From Actinomadura rudentiformis (GTDB taxonomy: Bacteria; Actinomycetota; Actinomycetes; Streptosporangiales; Streptosporangiaceae): DNA of 64,000 nucleotides. Location: contig NZ_WBMT01000027.1 in assembly GCF_008923185.1 (NCBI RefSeq), positions 62,001 to 126,000 of the forward strand, given 5' to 3'. Position numbers and translations under genes: made by a program. The notes under the pieces were generated by a model. It saw only the letters and a list, made by a program, of their open reading frames with translations. It was not told the DNA's origin and did not search any database. Below are positions 33,788 through 42,944 of this stretch, one piece after another (position 1 is the stretch's first letter; each line of letters opens with the position of its first letter).

Positions 33788-33848
33788 GGGGCGCTACCAG
33801 GGGGCGCTACCAGGGGCGCTCGGCAGGTACTACGGGCGCTTGGCAGGC
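33788..33848. repeat. Degenerate 13-bp direct repeats
   Basis: GGGGCGCTACCAG occurs at 33788 and 33801, with diverged GGGCGCT(C/T)GGCAG copies at 33814 and 33834. They fill the gap between the HIT gene and the convergent deacetylase gene and run into its last codons. Confidence 0.6.
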
Positions 33849-34663
33849 CCGGGCTGTGCCCCCGCTTCGATGAGCTCGGAGACGGTGACGAACTCGAAAC
33901 CCTTGGCGCGCAGGCCCCGGATCATGGGCACGAGATTCTTCAGGGCGACGAGGCGATCGGGCTTGCCGGTGTCGTGGGCGAGCACGATGGTGCCGGGCCT
34001 GGTGTTGTTGACGATGTAGTCGACCAGCTGCGGGGGGTTCTTCTCGTACGTCTTCTCCAGCATCTTGATCGACCAGATCGTCACGTCGTAGCCGAGCTGG
34101 CCTGCGGCGCTCAGCGTGGTGCCGCCGAGCTGGCCGAAGGGCGGCCGCAGATGCCGCGCCTCCTTGCCGGTGATCTTCTTGATCGCGGCGTGGGCCCGGT
34201 GGATCTGGCGGTGGGCCTGGTCGTGGGTCAGGAGGGACAGGTCCTTGTGCTGCCAGGTGTGGTTGCCCGCCTCATGCCGCGCCATCCGGCCGTGCACGAG
34301 CCGGGCGTTCGCCAGCAGGCGCTCGCCCACCATGAAGAACGTGGCCTTGACCTTCTCCGCGTCGAGGACGTCGTGGACCATGGGCGTCCAGTCGGGCATC
34401 GGGCCGTCGTCGAACGTGAGGGCCACCAGCCTCTGGTCGGTGTCCACCGACCAGGTCACGTCGACGTGACCGCGGGCCGGGCGCCAGTAACCGGCGCTCG
34501 GGATCGCCATCGCCGACGCCGGGGTCTCCGCCGGCAGGCCCGCCACGACGGCCGCGCCCCCGGCGGCGCCTGCCGCGAGGCCGCCCGCCGCGATGCCGAA
34601 ACTCTTGATCACCCCGCGGCGTCCCGGCAGCGCGGGCGCCTCGTCTTCCCCCGTGTTCGTCAT
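33830..34663 (-). CDS. Secreted polysaccharide deacetylase (NodB domain)
   Basis: This carbohydrate esterase 4 protein of 277 residues removes acetyl groups from peptidoglycan, chitin or a similar polymer. A twin-arginine-like start (GRRGVIKSFG at about 14-23 plus a long Ala/Gly hydrophobic stretch) suggests Tat export. The NodB domain begins LVALTFDDGPMPDW with the metal/catalytic Asp pair. Metal His ligands are in GNHTWQHKDLS, RPPFGQ follows, and the catalytic His is in IVLAHDTG. It is monocistronic, convergent with the HIT gene. Confidence 0.9.
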   Translation of the reverse strand: MTNTGEDEAPALPGRRGVIKSFGIAAGGLAAGAAGGAAVVAGLPAETPASAMAIPSAGYWRPARGHVDVTWSVDTDQRLVALTFDDGPMPDWTPMVHDVLDAEKVKATFFMVGERLLANARLVHGRMARHEAGNHTWQHKDLSLLTHDQAHRQIHRAHAAIKKITGKEARHLRPPFGQLGGTTLSAAGQLGYDVTIWSIKMLEKTYEKNPPQLVDYIVNNTRPGTIVLAHDTGKPDRLVALKNLVPMIRGLRAKGFEFVTVSELIEAGAQPGPAKRP

Positions 34664-34796
34664 AGCGAACGTAAGAATGACACACGCCGGGAGCGGTTCC
34701 GTCCGACGGACGGGTGAACCGCGATCACTCTCAAGGATGAGCCGCCGGCACCGGAATCGCCCGGTACCGGCGGCCCGATCGGGTCCGGTCTCCCTG

Positions 34797-36962
34797 TCAG
34801 TCGTCCTTGGACTCCGCGGCGACCTTGTCGGCCAGATGCGACGGGAGCGGCTCGTACCGCAGGAACGTGCGGCTGAAGGTCCCGGTGCCCTGGGACATCG
34901 AGCGCAGGTCGATCGCGTATCGGATGATCTCCAGCTGCGGCACCTCCGCCTTGATCATCGTGCGGCCGCCGGGGATGCTCTCCGAGCCGAGGACGCGGCC
35001 GCGGCGCGAGGTCAGGTCGGACATCACCGGGCCCACGTAGTCGTCCGACACCAGCACGGCGACCTCGTCGACCGGTTCCAGGAGCAGGACGGGCACCTTG
35101 GCGGCGGCGTCCTTGAGCGCGAGGGCGCCGGCGGCCTGGAAGGCCATGTCGGAGGAGTCCACCGAGTGGGCCTTGCCGTCGCGCAGCGTGACCTTGATGT
35201 CGACCAGCGGGTAGCCCGAGGCGACACCGCGGCTCATCTGCTGCTTGATCCCCTTCTCGACGGACGGGATGAACTGCCGCGGGATCACACCGCCGACGAT
35301 CTTGTCGACGAATTCGAAGCCCTCGCCGGACGCCAGCGGCTCGATGTCGACGTGGCAGATGCCGTACTGGCCGTGCCCACCGCTCTGCTTCACGTGCCGG
35401 CCGAGCCCCTTGGCGGAGCCGCCGAACGTCTCCCGCAGCGGAACGCGCAGGTCGACCCGTTCGACCTCCACGCCGTAGCGGGTGCGGAGCCGGTCGATCA
35501 GCACGTCGGCGTGGGCCTCGCCCATGCACCACAGGACCAGCTGGCGGGTCTCAGAGTTGTTCTCCAGCCGCAGCGTCGGGTCCTCGGCCACCAACCGGCC
35601 GAGCGCCTGGCTGAGCTTGTCCTCATCGGCCTTGGAGTGCGCGCGGATCGCCACCGGCAGCAGCGGGTCCGGCATGGACCAGGGCGCCATCAGCAGGGGG
35701 TTGCCCGGATCGGAGAGCGTGTCGCCGGACTCGGCCCGGCTGAGCTTGGCGACCGCGCAGATGTCGCCGGCCCGGCACGCGGAGATCGTCCGCTGCGTCT
35801 TCCCGAGCGGCGAGGTGAGGGCGCCCACGCGCTCGTCCACGTCGTGGTCCTCATGCCCGCGGTCCTCCAGGCCGTGGCCGGAGACGTGCACCACGGTGTC
35901 GGGCCGCAGCGTGCCGGAGAACACGCGGACCAGCGAGATCCGGCCGACGTACGGGTCGGACGTCGTCTTCACGACCTCGGCGACGAGCGGCCCCTCCGGA
36001 TCGCACTCGATGTTCTTGGGAGGGCCTCCGGTCACGGCGGTGACGGGCGGGATGCCGTGTTCGAGGGGGGACGGGAAGGCCTGGGTGATGACCTCCAGCA
36101 GCTCCTGGATGCCGATGACCGGGCCGGGGTGGTCGCCGTGCGGCACGGAGGTGGCCAGCACCGGGTAGAACGAGCCGCGCGCGACGGCCGTCTCCAGGTC
36201 CTCGATGAGCGCCTTGACGTCGATGTCCTCACCGGCCAGATACCGGTCCATGAGGCCCTCGTCCTCGCTCTCCTGGATGATCCCCTCGATGAGCGCGCCG
36301 CGCTGCTCCTCGATCTGGCCCAGGAAGGAGGGATCCGGGGCGCATTCGACGCGTTCCCCGGAGGAGTAGTCGAAGCAGCGCTGGGTGAGCAGGCCGATCA
36401 GGCCCTTGAGCTCGTCGCCCGCCCCGACCGGGAAGTAGCAGGGGAGCACGCCTTCGCCGAAGACGTCCTGGCAGGTGAGCACCACGTCGTCGAAGTCACC
36501 CCGCTGCTGGTCGATCTTGGTGATGACGACCGCGCGCGGCATGCCGACCGCGGCGCACTCCTCCCAGAGCAGCCTGGTGAGGCCGTCGATGCCGTCCACC
36601 GCGGAGATGACGAACAGCGCCGCGTCGGCGGCGCGCAGCCCGGCTCGCAGGTCGCCCACGAAGTCGGCGTAGCCGGGGGTGTCGATGAGATTGACCTTGA
36701 CGTCCCCGTGCATGAACGGGGCAAGGGCCAGGTTGACCGAGCGTTGCTGGCGCACCTCGACCTCGTCGAAGTCGCTGACCGTCGAGCCGTCCTCGACGCG
36801 CCCGGGCCGCTGGATCGTACCGGTCGCACTGAGCAGGGCCTCGACGAGCGTGGTCTTTCCCGCGCCCGAATGGCCGACCAGCGCGACGTTGCGAACCCTG
36901 TCGGGCCGGCCGGCCTCCGGTGCCCTGCCGGCGGCTCCCGGGTGGCCTCCTCTGTCCGCCAT
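34797..36962 (-). CDS. EF-G-like translational GTPase (EF-G2 type)
   Basis: The protein has 721 residues and the five-domain layout of EF-G. P-loop GHSGAGKTT, DTPGYADF and TKID for NKxD are present. Where canonical EF-G has the switch I ERGITI, this protein reads RQQRSVNLA, so the Thr that contacts Mg is missing. Mycobacterial EF-G2 belongs to this group and, as I recall, binds nucleotide without ribosome-stimulated GTPase activity. The role here is therefore probably not bulk translocation. It is divergent from pgsA across a 401-bp gap. Confidence 0.9.
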   Translation of the reverse strand: MADRGGHPGAAGRAPEAGRPDRVRNVALVGHSGAGKTTLVEALLSATGTIQRPGRVEDGSTVSDFDEVEVRQQRSVNLALAPFMHGDVKVNLIDTPGYADFVGDLRAGLRAADAALFVISAVDGIDGLTRLLWEECAAVGMPRAVVITKIDQQRGDFDDVVLTCQDVFGEGVLPCYFPVGAGDELKGLIGLLTQRCFDYSSGERVECAPDPSFLGQIEEQRGALIEGIIQESEDEGLMDRYLAGEDIDVKALIEDLETAVARGSFYPVLATSVPHGDHPGPVIGIQELLEVITQAFPSPLEHGIPPVTAVTGGPPKNIECDPEGPLVAEVVKTTSDPYVGRISLVRVFSGTLRPDTVVHVSGHGLEDRGHEDHDVDERVGALTSPLGKTQRTISACRAGDICAVAKLSRAESGDTLSDPGNPLLMAPWSMPDPLLPVAIRAHSKADEDKLSQALGRLVAEDPTLRLENNSETRQLVLWCMGEAHADVLIDRLRTRYGVEVERVDLRVPLRETFGGSAKGLGRHVKQSGGHGQYGICHVDIEPLASGEGFEFVDKIVGGVIPRQFIPSVEKGIKQQMSRGVASGYPLVDIKVTLRDGKAHSVDSSDMAFQAAGALALKDAAAKVPVLLLEPVDEVAVLVSDDYVGPVMSDLTSRRGRVLGSESIPGGRTMIKAEVPQLEIIRYAIDLRSMSQGTGTFSRTFLRYEPLPSHLADKVAAESKDD

Positions 36963-37363
36963 GACTACCTCCTCGGACGGGCCCGACGGGTGCGGGCCCG
37001 CGTGCAGTTGGAGCCCGGCCCTCTGGGCCAGGCCCTCCGTCCGAGTGCGGCGCGGTGGCGGCCCCTCCTTCCGAACGGCGTCGTCCGACGGGCGGAGTAC
37101 GCCCGACGTGCGTGACCGGCGTCACACCCGTGTTCAACACCTTTTCCCGGGACGGCCAGGATCACAAGGGGTGAGTTTCAAGTGATGGTCATCTCTTTCC
37201 GGGCGAACCAGGATCAGTGCCCCGCCTTCACCACCTGTGCTGACCACGCCCACTACGATGGGCGCGCTGTGTCGCCCTGTCCCCCGCGTCGTCGCGGTGG
37301 CGGCCGCGGGCACACCCTCATACGGCGCACACCCCTCAAGGGAATTCACGAGAACGGACGGCG
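36963..37363. other. Intergenic region between EF-G-like gene and pgsA
   Basis: This 401-bp stretch holds no gene I can support. It must carry the divergent promoters. GTGAC-CGGC-GTCAC (37112-37125) is a short inverted repeat, and TACGAT (37254-37259) is a possible -10 for pgsA without a convincing -35. An open frame runs in from here toward the acyltransferase but has no start signal or homology. Confidence 0.5.
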
Positions 37364-38020
37364 ATGCTCAACAAACTGCGGCCCGCGCTGGGACGCGTCC
37401 TGACCCCCATCGGACAGGCGGTCGCGCGGACCGGGGTCTCGCCCAACGCCATCACCGTCATCGGCACCATCGGGGTGGCCGTCGGAGCGCTCGGTTTCTT
37501 CCCCCGCGGTGCGTTCTTCTGGGGCACGATGGTGATCACCGCGTTCGTGCTGTTCGACATGCTGGACGGCGCGGTCGCCCGGGTCACCGGCAAGATCTCC
37601 AAGTTCGGCGCGTTCCTGGACTCCACGATGGACCGGGTCGCGGACGCGGCGATCTTCTCCGGGCTGATGATCGGGCTCTACCGCGACGACCGGGAGGTGC
37701 TGGCGGCGGTCGCGCTCTACTGCCTCGTGTCGGGTGTCGTCGTCTCGTACGCCAAGGCCCGCGCCGAGGGGCTGGGCTACACCTGCAACGTGGGCATCGC
37801 CGAACGCGCCGAACGGCTCATCGTCGCGCTCGTGGCGGCCGGATTCGACGGCCTGGGCGTGCCCTACATCCTGGCGCTTGCGCTCTGGGCCCTGGCCGTC
37901 CTCAGCACGGTCACCGTCGGCCAGCGCTTCGCCACCGTCTACCAGCAGGCACGGGACTCCGAGAAGCCCTCCGGGCCCCCCGCACAGAACCACGAGTCCT
38001 CAGCCGGGTCACCCGCATGA
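37364..38020 (+). CDS. pgsA: CDP-alcohol phosphatidyltransferase, phosphatidylinositol (phosphate) synthase
   Basis: This integral membrane enzyme of 218 residues with about six helices joins CDP-diacylglycerol to inositol (phosphate). The CDP-alcohol phosphotransferase signature is complete: DMLDGAVAR then GKISKFGAFLDSTMD. The last ~25 residues are hydrophilic. It starts an operon with the acyltransferase and PimA genes (4-bp overlaps), as in mycobacteria, so its product feeds phosphatidylinositol mannoside synthesis. Confidence 0.94.
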   Translation: MLNKLRPALGRVLTPIGQAVARTGVSPNAITVIGTIGVAVGALGFFPRGAFFWGTMVITAFVLFDMLDGAVARVTGKISKFGAFLDSTMDRVADAAIFSGLMIGLYRDDREVLAAVALYCLVSGVVVSYAKARAEGLGYTCNVGIAERAERLIVALVAAGFDGLGVPYILALALWALAVLSTVTVGQRFATVYQQARDSEKPSGPPAQNHESSAGSPA

Positions 38021-38934
38021 ACGTGCCCCTGCGGGACGAGGTGATGGACGCCGCCTACGCCATGGGCTGGACGGTCGTCCGCAAGATGCCTGAGCGCGTC
38101 GCCCGGGCGGCGTTCGCGGCGCTCGCGGATCGCACCTGGCACCAGCACGGCGCGGGCGTCAAGCAGCTGGAGAAGAACCTCTGCCGCGTCCTTGGCAAGG
38201 ACGCGGTCGACGACGAAGTGCGGATCCTGAGCAAGCGGGTGATGCGTTCGTACTTCCGCTACTGGCTGGAGGTCTTCCGGCTGCCGGAATACGACAAGGA
38301 GCGCATCCTGGGCCGGATGCGCGTGACCGGCCACGAGAAGCTCTTCGCCACGCTCGACTCCGGCCGCGGGGCCATCCTGGCGCTGCCGCACATGGGCAAC
38401 TACGAGCAGGCCGGGGCATGGCTCGTGCACAGCGGCTACCCGTTCACCACGGTGGCCGAAAGGCTGAAGCCCGAGTCCCTTTTCGACCGTTTCGTAGAAT
38501 TCCGCGAGAGCCTGGGTATGGAGGTACTGCCGCACAAGGGCGCTTCCGCGTTCGGGCGGATGGCCCAGCGGCTCCGCGGCGGCCGGCCGGTCTGCCTGGT
38601 CGTCGACCGTGACCTGACCGACAAGGGCATCGATGTCGAGTTCTTCGGTTCGACGGCCCGGATGCCCGCCGTGTCGGCGGCGCTGGCGATCCAGACGGGA
38701 GCCGCCCTGTTCCCGGTGACCCTGTGGTACGAGGGCGACTACTGGGGAGCGCGGGTCCATGAGGAGATCCCCGTTCCCGCCCAGGGCGTCAGACAGGAGA
38801 TGATCCAGGTCATGACCCAGGAGCTCGCGCGCGCCTTCCAAGAGGGGATCGCCGCGCATCCCGAAGACTGGCACATGCTGCAGAAGGTGTGGGTGGCGGA
38901 CCTGCCCGCGGCCGCGGCGGGGGACGGCCGGTGA
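38017..38934 (+). CDS. patA: Phosphatidylinositol mannoside acyltransferase
   Basis: This membrane-associated acyltransferase of 305 residues is in the LpxL/HtrB-like superfamily. The catalytic H-x4-E is in LPHMGNYEQAG, with VDRDLTDKGIDVEFFG for substrate contacts. In mycobacteria the gene in this position acylates the mannose of PIM1/PIM2. It overlaps pgsA (ATGA) and pimA (GTGA) by 4 bp each. The much longer upstream open frame is rejected in favour of ATG 38017. Confidence 0.92.
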   Translation: MNVPLRDEVMDAAYAMGWTVVRKMPERVARAAFAALADRTWHQHGAGVKQLEKNLCRVLGKDAVDDEVRILSKRVMRSYFRYWLEVFRLPEYDKERILGRMRVTGHEKLFATLDSGRGAILALPHMGNYEQAGAWLVHSGYPFTTVAERLKPESLFDRFVEFRESLGMEVLPHKGASAFGRMAQRLRGGRPVCLVVDRDLTDKGIDVEFFGSTARMPAVSAALAIQTGAALFPVTLWYEGDYWGARVHEEIPVPAQGVRQEMIQVMTQELARAFQEGIAAHPEDWHMLQKVWVADLPAAAAGDGR

Positions 38935-40094
38935 GGGTCGGGATCGTCTGTCCCTACACCTGGAACGTCCCCGGCGGCGTCCAGCAGCACATCCGCGACC
39001 TGGCAGAGGCGCTGATCGGCTTCGGCCACCAGGTGTCAGTGATCACACCGGCCGACGACGACGAGCGGCTGCCGCCGTACGCGGTGTCGGCGGGGCGCGC
39101 GGTGCCGGTGCCCTACAACGGGTCGGTGGCGCGGCTGGCGTTCGGCTTCCTGTCGGCGGGCCGGGTTCGGCGGTGGATCAACGAGGGCCGGTTCGACGTT
39201 CTGCACGTGCACGAGCCCGCGGCGCCGTCGCTGGGCATCCTGGCCTGCTGGGCGGCCGACGGCCCGATCGTGGGCACCTTCCACGCCTCGTACGAGAAGT
39301 CGCGGGTGGTCTCGGTCACCGCGCCCATCCTGCAGAGCGCGCTGGAGAAGATCACCGGCCGGATCGCGGTGTCCGAGGCCGCGCGCACGACCCTTGTCGA
39401 GCATCTCGGCGGTGACGCGGTCCTGATCCCCAACGGCGTGGCCACCGAGCGCTATGCCATGGCAGAGCCGCTGGACGGGTGGCCTGGTCGCGGCGACGGC
39501 GACCAGAGCAGGGCGGGCGGCGGAACGCTCGGATTCCTCGGCCGGATGGACGAGCCGCGCAAGGGCCTGCAGGTGCTGCTGCGCGCGTTCGAGACCCTCG
39601 GCCGCGAACGTCCCGGCCTGCGGCTGCTGATCGCGGGACCGGGCGACGCCGACGACGCGATCGCCAAGGTGTCGCCGGAGCTGCGCGACCGGGTCATGGT
39701 GCTGGGGATGGTGAGCGAGGAGGACAAGATCCGCGCCTACCACTCCGTGGACGTCTTCGTGGCGCCCAACGTGGGCGGCGAGAGCTTCGGCATCGTGCTC
39801 GCCGAGGCCATGTCGGCGGGCGCGCCGATCCTGGCCAGCGACATCGAGGCGTTCGACCGGGTTCTGCTGGGCGGCCGGGCCGGGGCATTGTTCCCGGTCG
39901 GCGAGCATGCGGCGCTCGCCACGGCGGCGGGGGAGCTGCTGGACGACCCGGCGCGGCGCAAGCACCTGTCGGCGGAGGCGCGCGCGGCGGTCCGCGCCTA
40001 CGACTGGTCGGCGGTGGCGCGCGACGTGCTGCGGGTGTACGAGACGGTCGCCCTAGGCGGTTCCGGCGTTGTCGAGTCCGGCGTCGGGGCCTGA
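38931..40094 (+). CDS. pimA: Phosphatidylinositol alpha-mannosyltransferase
   Basis: This GT4-family (GT-B) glycosyltransferase of 387 residues transfers mannose from GDP-mannose to phosphatidylinositol on the inner face of the membrane. Features: VGIVCPYTWNVPGGVQQHI at the start, LHVHEPAAPSLGIL, GRMDEPRKGLQVLL, and the donor-binding E-x7-E in GGESFGIVLAEAMSAGAP. GTG 38931 overlaps the acyltransferase stop. It is the third gene of the PIM operon; the small membrane protein gene follows 12 bp later. Confidence 0.95.
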   Translation: MRVGIVCPYTWNVPGGVQQHIRDLAEALIGFGHQVSVITPADDDERLPPYAVSAGRAVPVPYNGSVARLAFGFLSAGRVRRWINEGRFDVLHVHEPAAPSLGILACWAADGPIVGTFHASYEKSRVVSVTAPILQSALEKITGRIAVSEAARTTLVEHLGGDAVLIPNGVATERYAMAEPLDGWPGRGDGDQSRAGGGTLGFLGRMDEPRKGLQVLLRAFETLGRERPGLRLLIAGPGDADDAIAKVSPELRDRVMVLGMVSEEDKIRAYHSVDVFVAPNVGGESFGIVLAEAMSAGAPILASDIEAFDRVLLGGRAGALFPVGEHAALATAAGELLDDPARRKHLSAEARAAVRAYDWSAVARDVLRVYETVALGGSGVVESGVGA

Positions 40095-40106
40095 GGGGTG
40101 GTCTGA

Positions 40107-40643
40107 ATGTTCCCCGACTGGATCGTCGACGTGCTGTTCTGGGTCGCCGTCCTCTTCCTGATCGGCGTGTACGTCTCCTGGCGTGCGACCCGGCTGGACC
40201 GGCTGCACGTGCGGGTGGAGACCGCCCGCGCCGCGCTCGACGCGGCGCTGGTGCGCCGGGCGGCCGTCTCCCTGGAGCTGGCCGCCTCGCATCTGCTGGA
40301 TCCGGCGACCAGCCTGGTCCTGGCCACCGCCGCCCACGAGGCCCGCACCGCCGACGCCGACAACCGGGAGTTCGCCGAGAGCGACCTGTCGCGGGCGCTG
40401 CGGGCGGTGGTCGACCAGCCCGACTTCGCGGCCACCCTGGAGGCCAAGGGCGACGGGCAGGACGTCCTGGAGGAGCTGGGCGCCGCGGCCGCCAAGGTGG
40501 CCTACGCGCGCCGCTTCTACAACGACGCGGTCTCCGCCGCCCGGATCGCCCGGCGCAAGCTGCTGATCAGGGTGCTGCCGCTGGCGGGCCGGGCGCCCCT
40601 GCCGGGCTTCTTCGAGATCGACGACGACCCGCCACGACTCTGA
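40107..40643 (+). CDS. LemA-like membrane protein at the end of the PIM operon
   Basis: The protein has 178 residues: one N-terminal helix (VLFWVAVLFLIGVYV), then a helical domain that resembles LemA. Shared features are RLDRLHVRVETARAALDAALVRRAAV and, near the end, VAYARRFYNDAV with a short PLPGFFEID tail. LemA proteins have an outside N terminus and an unclear, possibly stress-linked function. Spacing suggests co-transcription with pimA. The family assignment is moderate. Confidence 0.7.
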   Translation: MFPDWIVDVLFWVAVLFLIGVYVSWRATRLDRLHVRVETARAALDAALVRRAAVSLELAASHLLDPATSLVLATAAHEARTADADNREFAESDLSRALRAVVDQPDFAATLEAKGDGQDVLEELGAAAAKVAYARRFYNDAVSAARIARRKLLIRVLPLAGRAPLPGFFEIDDDPPRL

Positions 40644-40671
40644 ACCGATCAACCCCCGGGCCGAGTATGTC

Positions 40672-40698
40672 TTGACGTTCACGAGAATTCGCTAACCT
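40672..40698 (+). promoter_or_regulatory. Possible promoter of DUF3048 gene
   Basis: TTGACG (40672-40677) and TAACCT (40693-40698) are good matches to housekeeping hexamers but are only 15 bp apart, so the call is weak. Confidence 0.35.
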
Positions 40699-40724
40699 CT
40701 GGCGGGTCACCAGAGAAGGGGTGA

Positions 40725-41762
40725 ATGGTGCGAAACGCATGGAACGGGATTGTCCATGGGAGGACGGCGGCGCTGCTCGGGGTGATCGCGCTCGGCGGCT
40801 CGCTCGCGGGTTGCTCCGGCTCGGACAAGCCCGCGAAGGCCGCGCCGCCCGGCACTCCCGGTGCCGCCCCGTCCAGCGCGAGCCCGCCGCCCACCACCCA
40901 TCCCTTCACCGGCGGCAGGTCCGGGCTGAAGAACCCGGTGCTGGCCGTGAAGATCGAGAACACCCGCAACGCCATGCCGCAGAGCGGCGTCTCGGCCGCC
41001 GACATCGTCTACATCGAGCAGGTCGAGGGCGGTGAGACGCGTCTCATGGCGGTCTACTCGTCCAAGCTGCCCCGCCGGGTGGGCCCGGTCCGCAGCGCGC
41101 GCATCTCCGACATGCACATCCTGCCGCAGTTCGGCAGGCCGGCCTTCGCCTTCTCCGGCGTCCAGCCGAAGATGAAGAAGTACATCCGCAAGTCGCCGGT
41201 CTACGACATCTCGCAGGACAACGGCGGCAGCTCCTACGTCCGCTGGGGGCCGAAGCCGATCCCCTACAACCTCTACGCCGACCCCAAGGATCTGCTGAAG
41301 CAGGCGCCGAAGGCCACCGGGCCGCGTGACATCGGCTTCCGGTTCGGCCCGGCGCCCGCCGGGGGCAGGCCCATGAAGTCGTTCACCGCCAGGTGGCCCG
41401 CTGTCCGGATGGGCTTCACCTGGTCGGCGAAGCAGAAGCGCTGGCTGGCCTCGTACAACGGCAGCCCCGACGTGGCGCGCGAGGGCGGCCGGCTCGGCGG
41501 GCAGACCGTCGTCATCCAGTACGCCAAGACCGGGCGGTCGCAGTTCCGCGACGTGCTCGGCGCGTACACCCCGTTGATCAAGACCACCGGGACCGGCAGG
41601 GCCCTGGTCCTGCGCGACGGCAAGGCCTACGACGCCAAGTGGTCACGGCCGTCGGAGGAGAAGGGCACGACCTTCACCACCGCCGACGGCAAGCCGATGA
41701 CCTTCGCCCCCGGCCAGGTCTGGGTCGCGCTGGTCAACGACGGCAAGCCCTACATGCCGTAA
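40725..41762 (+). CDS. DUF3048 (YerB-like) lipoprotein
   Basis: This secreted lipoprotein of 345 residues has hydrophobic residues and lipobox LAGC near 29, then a Pro/Ala/Ser spacer. The DUF3048 N-terminal domain includes VLAVKIENTRNAMPQSG and SKLPRRVGPVRSARISD. The C-terminal domain carries PGQVWVALVNDGKP. Bacillus YerB is of unknown function. ATG 40725 has AGGGGTGA just upstream. It lies alone between the PIM operon and pdxS. Confidence 0.9.
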   Translation: MVRNAWNGIVHGRTAALLGVIALGGSLAGCSGSDKPAKAAPPGTPGAAPSSASPPPTTHPFTGGRSGLKNPVLAVKIENTRNAMPQSGVSAADIVYIEQVEGGETRLMAVYSSKLPRRVGPVRSARISDMHILPQFGRPAFAFSGVQPKMKKYIRKSPVYDISQDNGGSSYVRWGPKPIPYNLYADPKDLLKQAPKATGPRDIGFRFGPAPAGGRPMKSFTARWPAVRMGFTWSAKQKRWLASYNGSPDVAREGGRLGGQTVVIQYAKTGRSQFRDVLGAYTPLIKTTGTGRALVLRDGKAYDAKWSRPSEEKGTTFTTADGKPMTFAPGQVWVALVNDGKPYMP

Positions 41763-41857
41763 GGCGCCGATCCCTGTTGCTGACACTGTGCCGGGTCGAG
41801 ACGGGGTGAGAGCAGGCAATATCATGGAAGTTGTCCCGTCGTACGCTCATGTGAGGA

Positions 41858-42781
41858 ATGCCCGTGTCCACTTCCAGTCCCGCTCCCGACAACACCGCGC
41901 CCGCGACCGGGACTGCCCGGGTCAAGCGCGGCATGGCGGAGATGCTCAAGGGCGGCGTGATCATGGACGTCGTCACGCCCGAGCAGGCCAAGATCGCTGA
42001 GGACGCCGGGGCGGTCGCCGTCATGGCGCTGGAGCGGGTGCCCGCCGACATCCGCGCCGAGGGCGGCATCTCCCGGATGAGCGACCCCGACATGATCGAG
42101 GGCATCATCGGCGCCGTCTCGATCCCGGTCATGGCCAAGGCCCGCATCGGCCACTTCGTCGAGGCCCAGGTGCTGCAGGCCCTCGGCGTCGACTACGTCG
42201 ACGAGTCCGAGGTGCTGACCCCGGCCGACTACGCCAACCACATCGACAAGTGGGCCTTCACCGTGCCGTTCGTCTGCGGCGCCACCAACCTCGGCGAGGC
42301 CCTGCGCCGCATCACCGAGGGCGCCGCGATGATCCGCTCCAAGGGCGAGGCCGGCACCGGCGACGTCTCCAACGCCACCACCCACATGCGCCAGATCCGC
42401 GGCGAGATCCGGCGGCTGCAGTCGCTGCCCGAGGACGAGCTGTTCGTGGCCGCCAAGGAGCTGCAGGCCCCGTACGAGCTGGTCAAGGAGGTGGCGCAGG
42501 CGGGCAAGCTGCCGGTCGTGATGTTCACCGCCGGTGGCATCGCCACCCCGGCCGACGCGGCGATGATGATGCAGCTGGGCGCCGAGGGCGTGTTCGTCGG
42601 CTCGGGCATCTTCAAGTCCGGCAACCCCGCGCAGCGCGCCGAGGCCATCGTCAAGGCCACGACGTTCCACGACGACCCGGACGTGATCGCCAAGGTGTCG
42701 CGCGGCCTGGGCGACGCGATGGTCGGCATCAACGTCGCCTCGCTGGGCGAAGACCAGAAGTTCGCGCACCGCGGCTGGTAG
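41858..42781 (+). CDS. pdxS: Pyridoxal 5'-phosphate synthase subunit PdxS
   Basis: This PLP-synthase lyase subunit of 307 residues makes PLP from ribose 5-phosphate, glyceraldehyde 3-phosphate and ammonia. It is highly conserved: VKRGMAEMLKGGVIMDVV, VMAKARIGHFVEAQ with an active-site Lys, DESEVLTPAD, GEAGTGDVSNATTHMR and GIATPADAAMMMQLGAEGVFVGS-like residues near 230-250. The first ~20 residues are a nonconserved extension. The ammonia-producing partner PdxT is encoded 0.9 kb downstream, separated by one unrelated gene. Confidence 0.97.
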   Translation: MPVSTSSPAPDNTAPATGTARVKRGMAEMLKGGVIMDVVTPEQAKIAEDAGAVAVMALERVPADIRAEGGISRMSDPDMIEGIIGAVSIPVMAKARIGHFVEAQVLQALGVDYVDESEVLTPADYANHIDKWAFTVPFVCGATNLGEALRRITEGAAMIRSKGEAGTGDVSNATTHMRQIRGEIRRLQSLPEDELFVAAKELQAPYELVKEVAQAGKLPVVMFTAGGIATPADAAMMMQLGAEGVFVGSGIFKSGNPAQRAEAIVKATTFHDDPDVIAKVSRGLGDAMVGINVASLGEDQKFAHRGW

Positions 42782-42944
42782 TCGCGGCGGCAGGCAGGGC
42801 TGATGGAGTGGGAGACCATCCGATCCGGTGACCGGGTGGTTACTTTTCGCTGCCCCTCCACAGCCGCCATTTGAGGGATTACGCTGGCCGCGGCCGGATC
42901 GAGGGGCGGGCGGGCCCGTCGGGCGGTCGCGGGAGGGGACGAGC

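Noticed and set aside
37112..37125. GTGAC-CGGC-GTCAC inverted repeat upstream of the EF-G-like gene
   Set aside because: Arms of 5 bp are too short to argue for an operator in GC-rich DNA without a second copy.
37237..38016. Open frame leading into the acyltransferase from the pgsA upstream region
   Set aside because: It overlaps pgsA in another frame, is Arg/Gly-rich and has no start signal. ATG 38017 overlaps the pgsA stop as expected for coupling.
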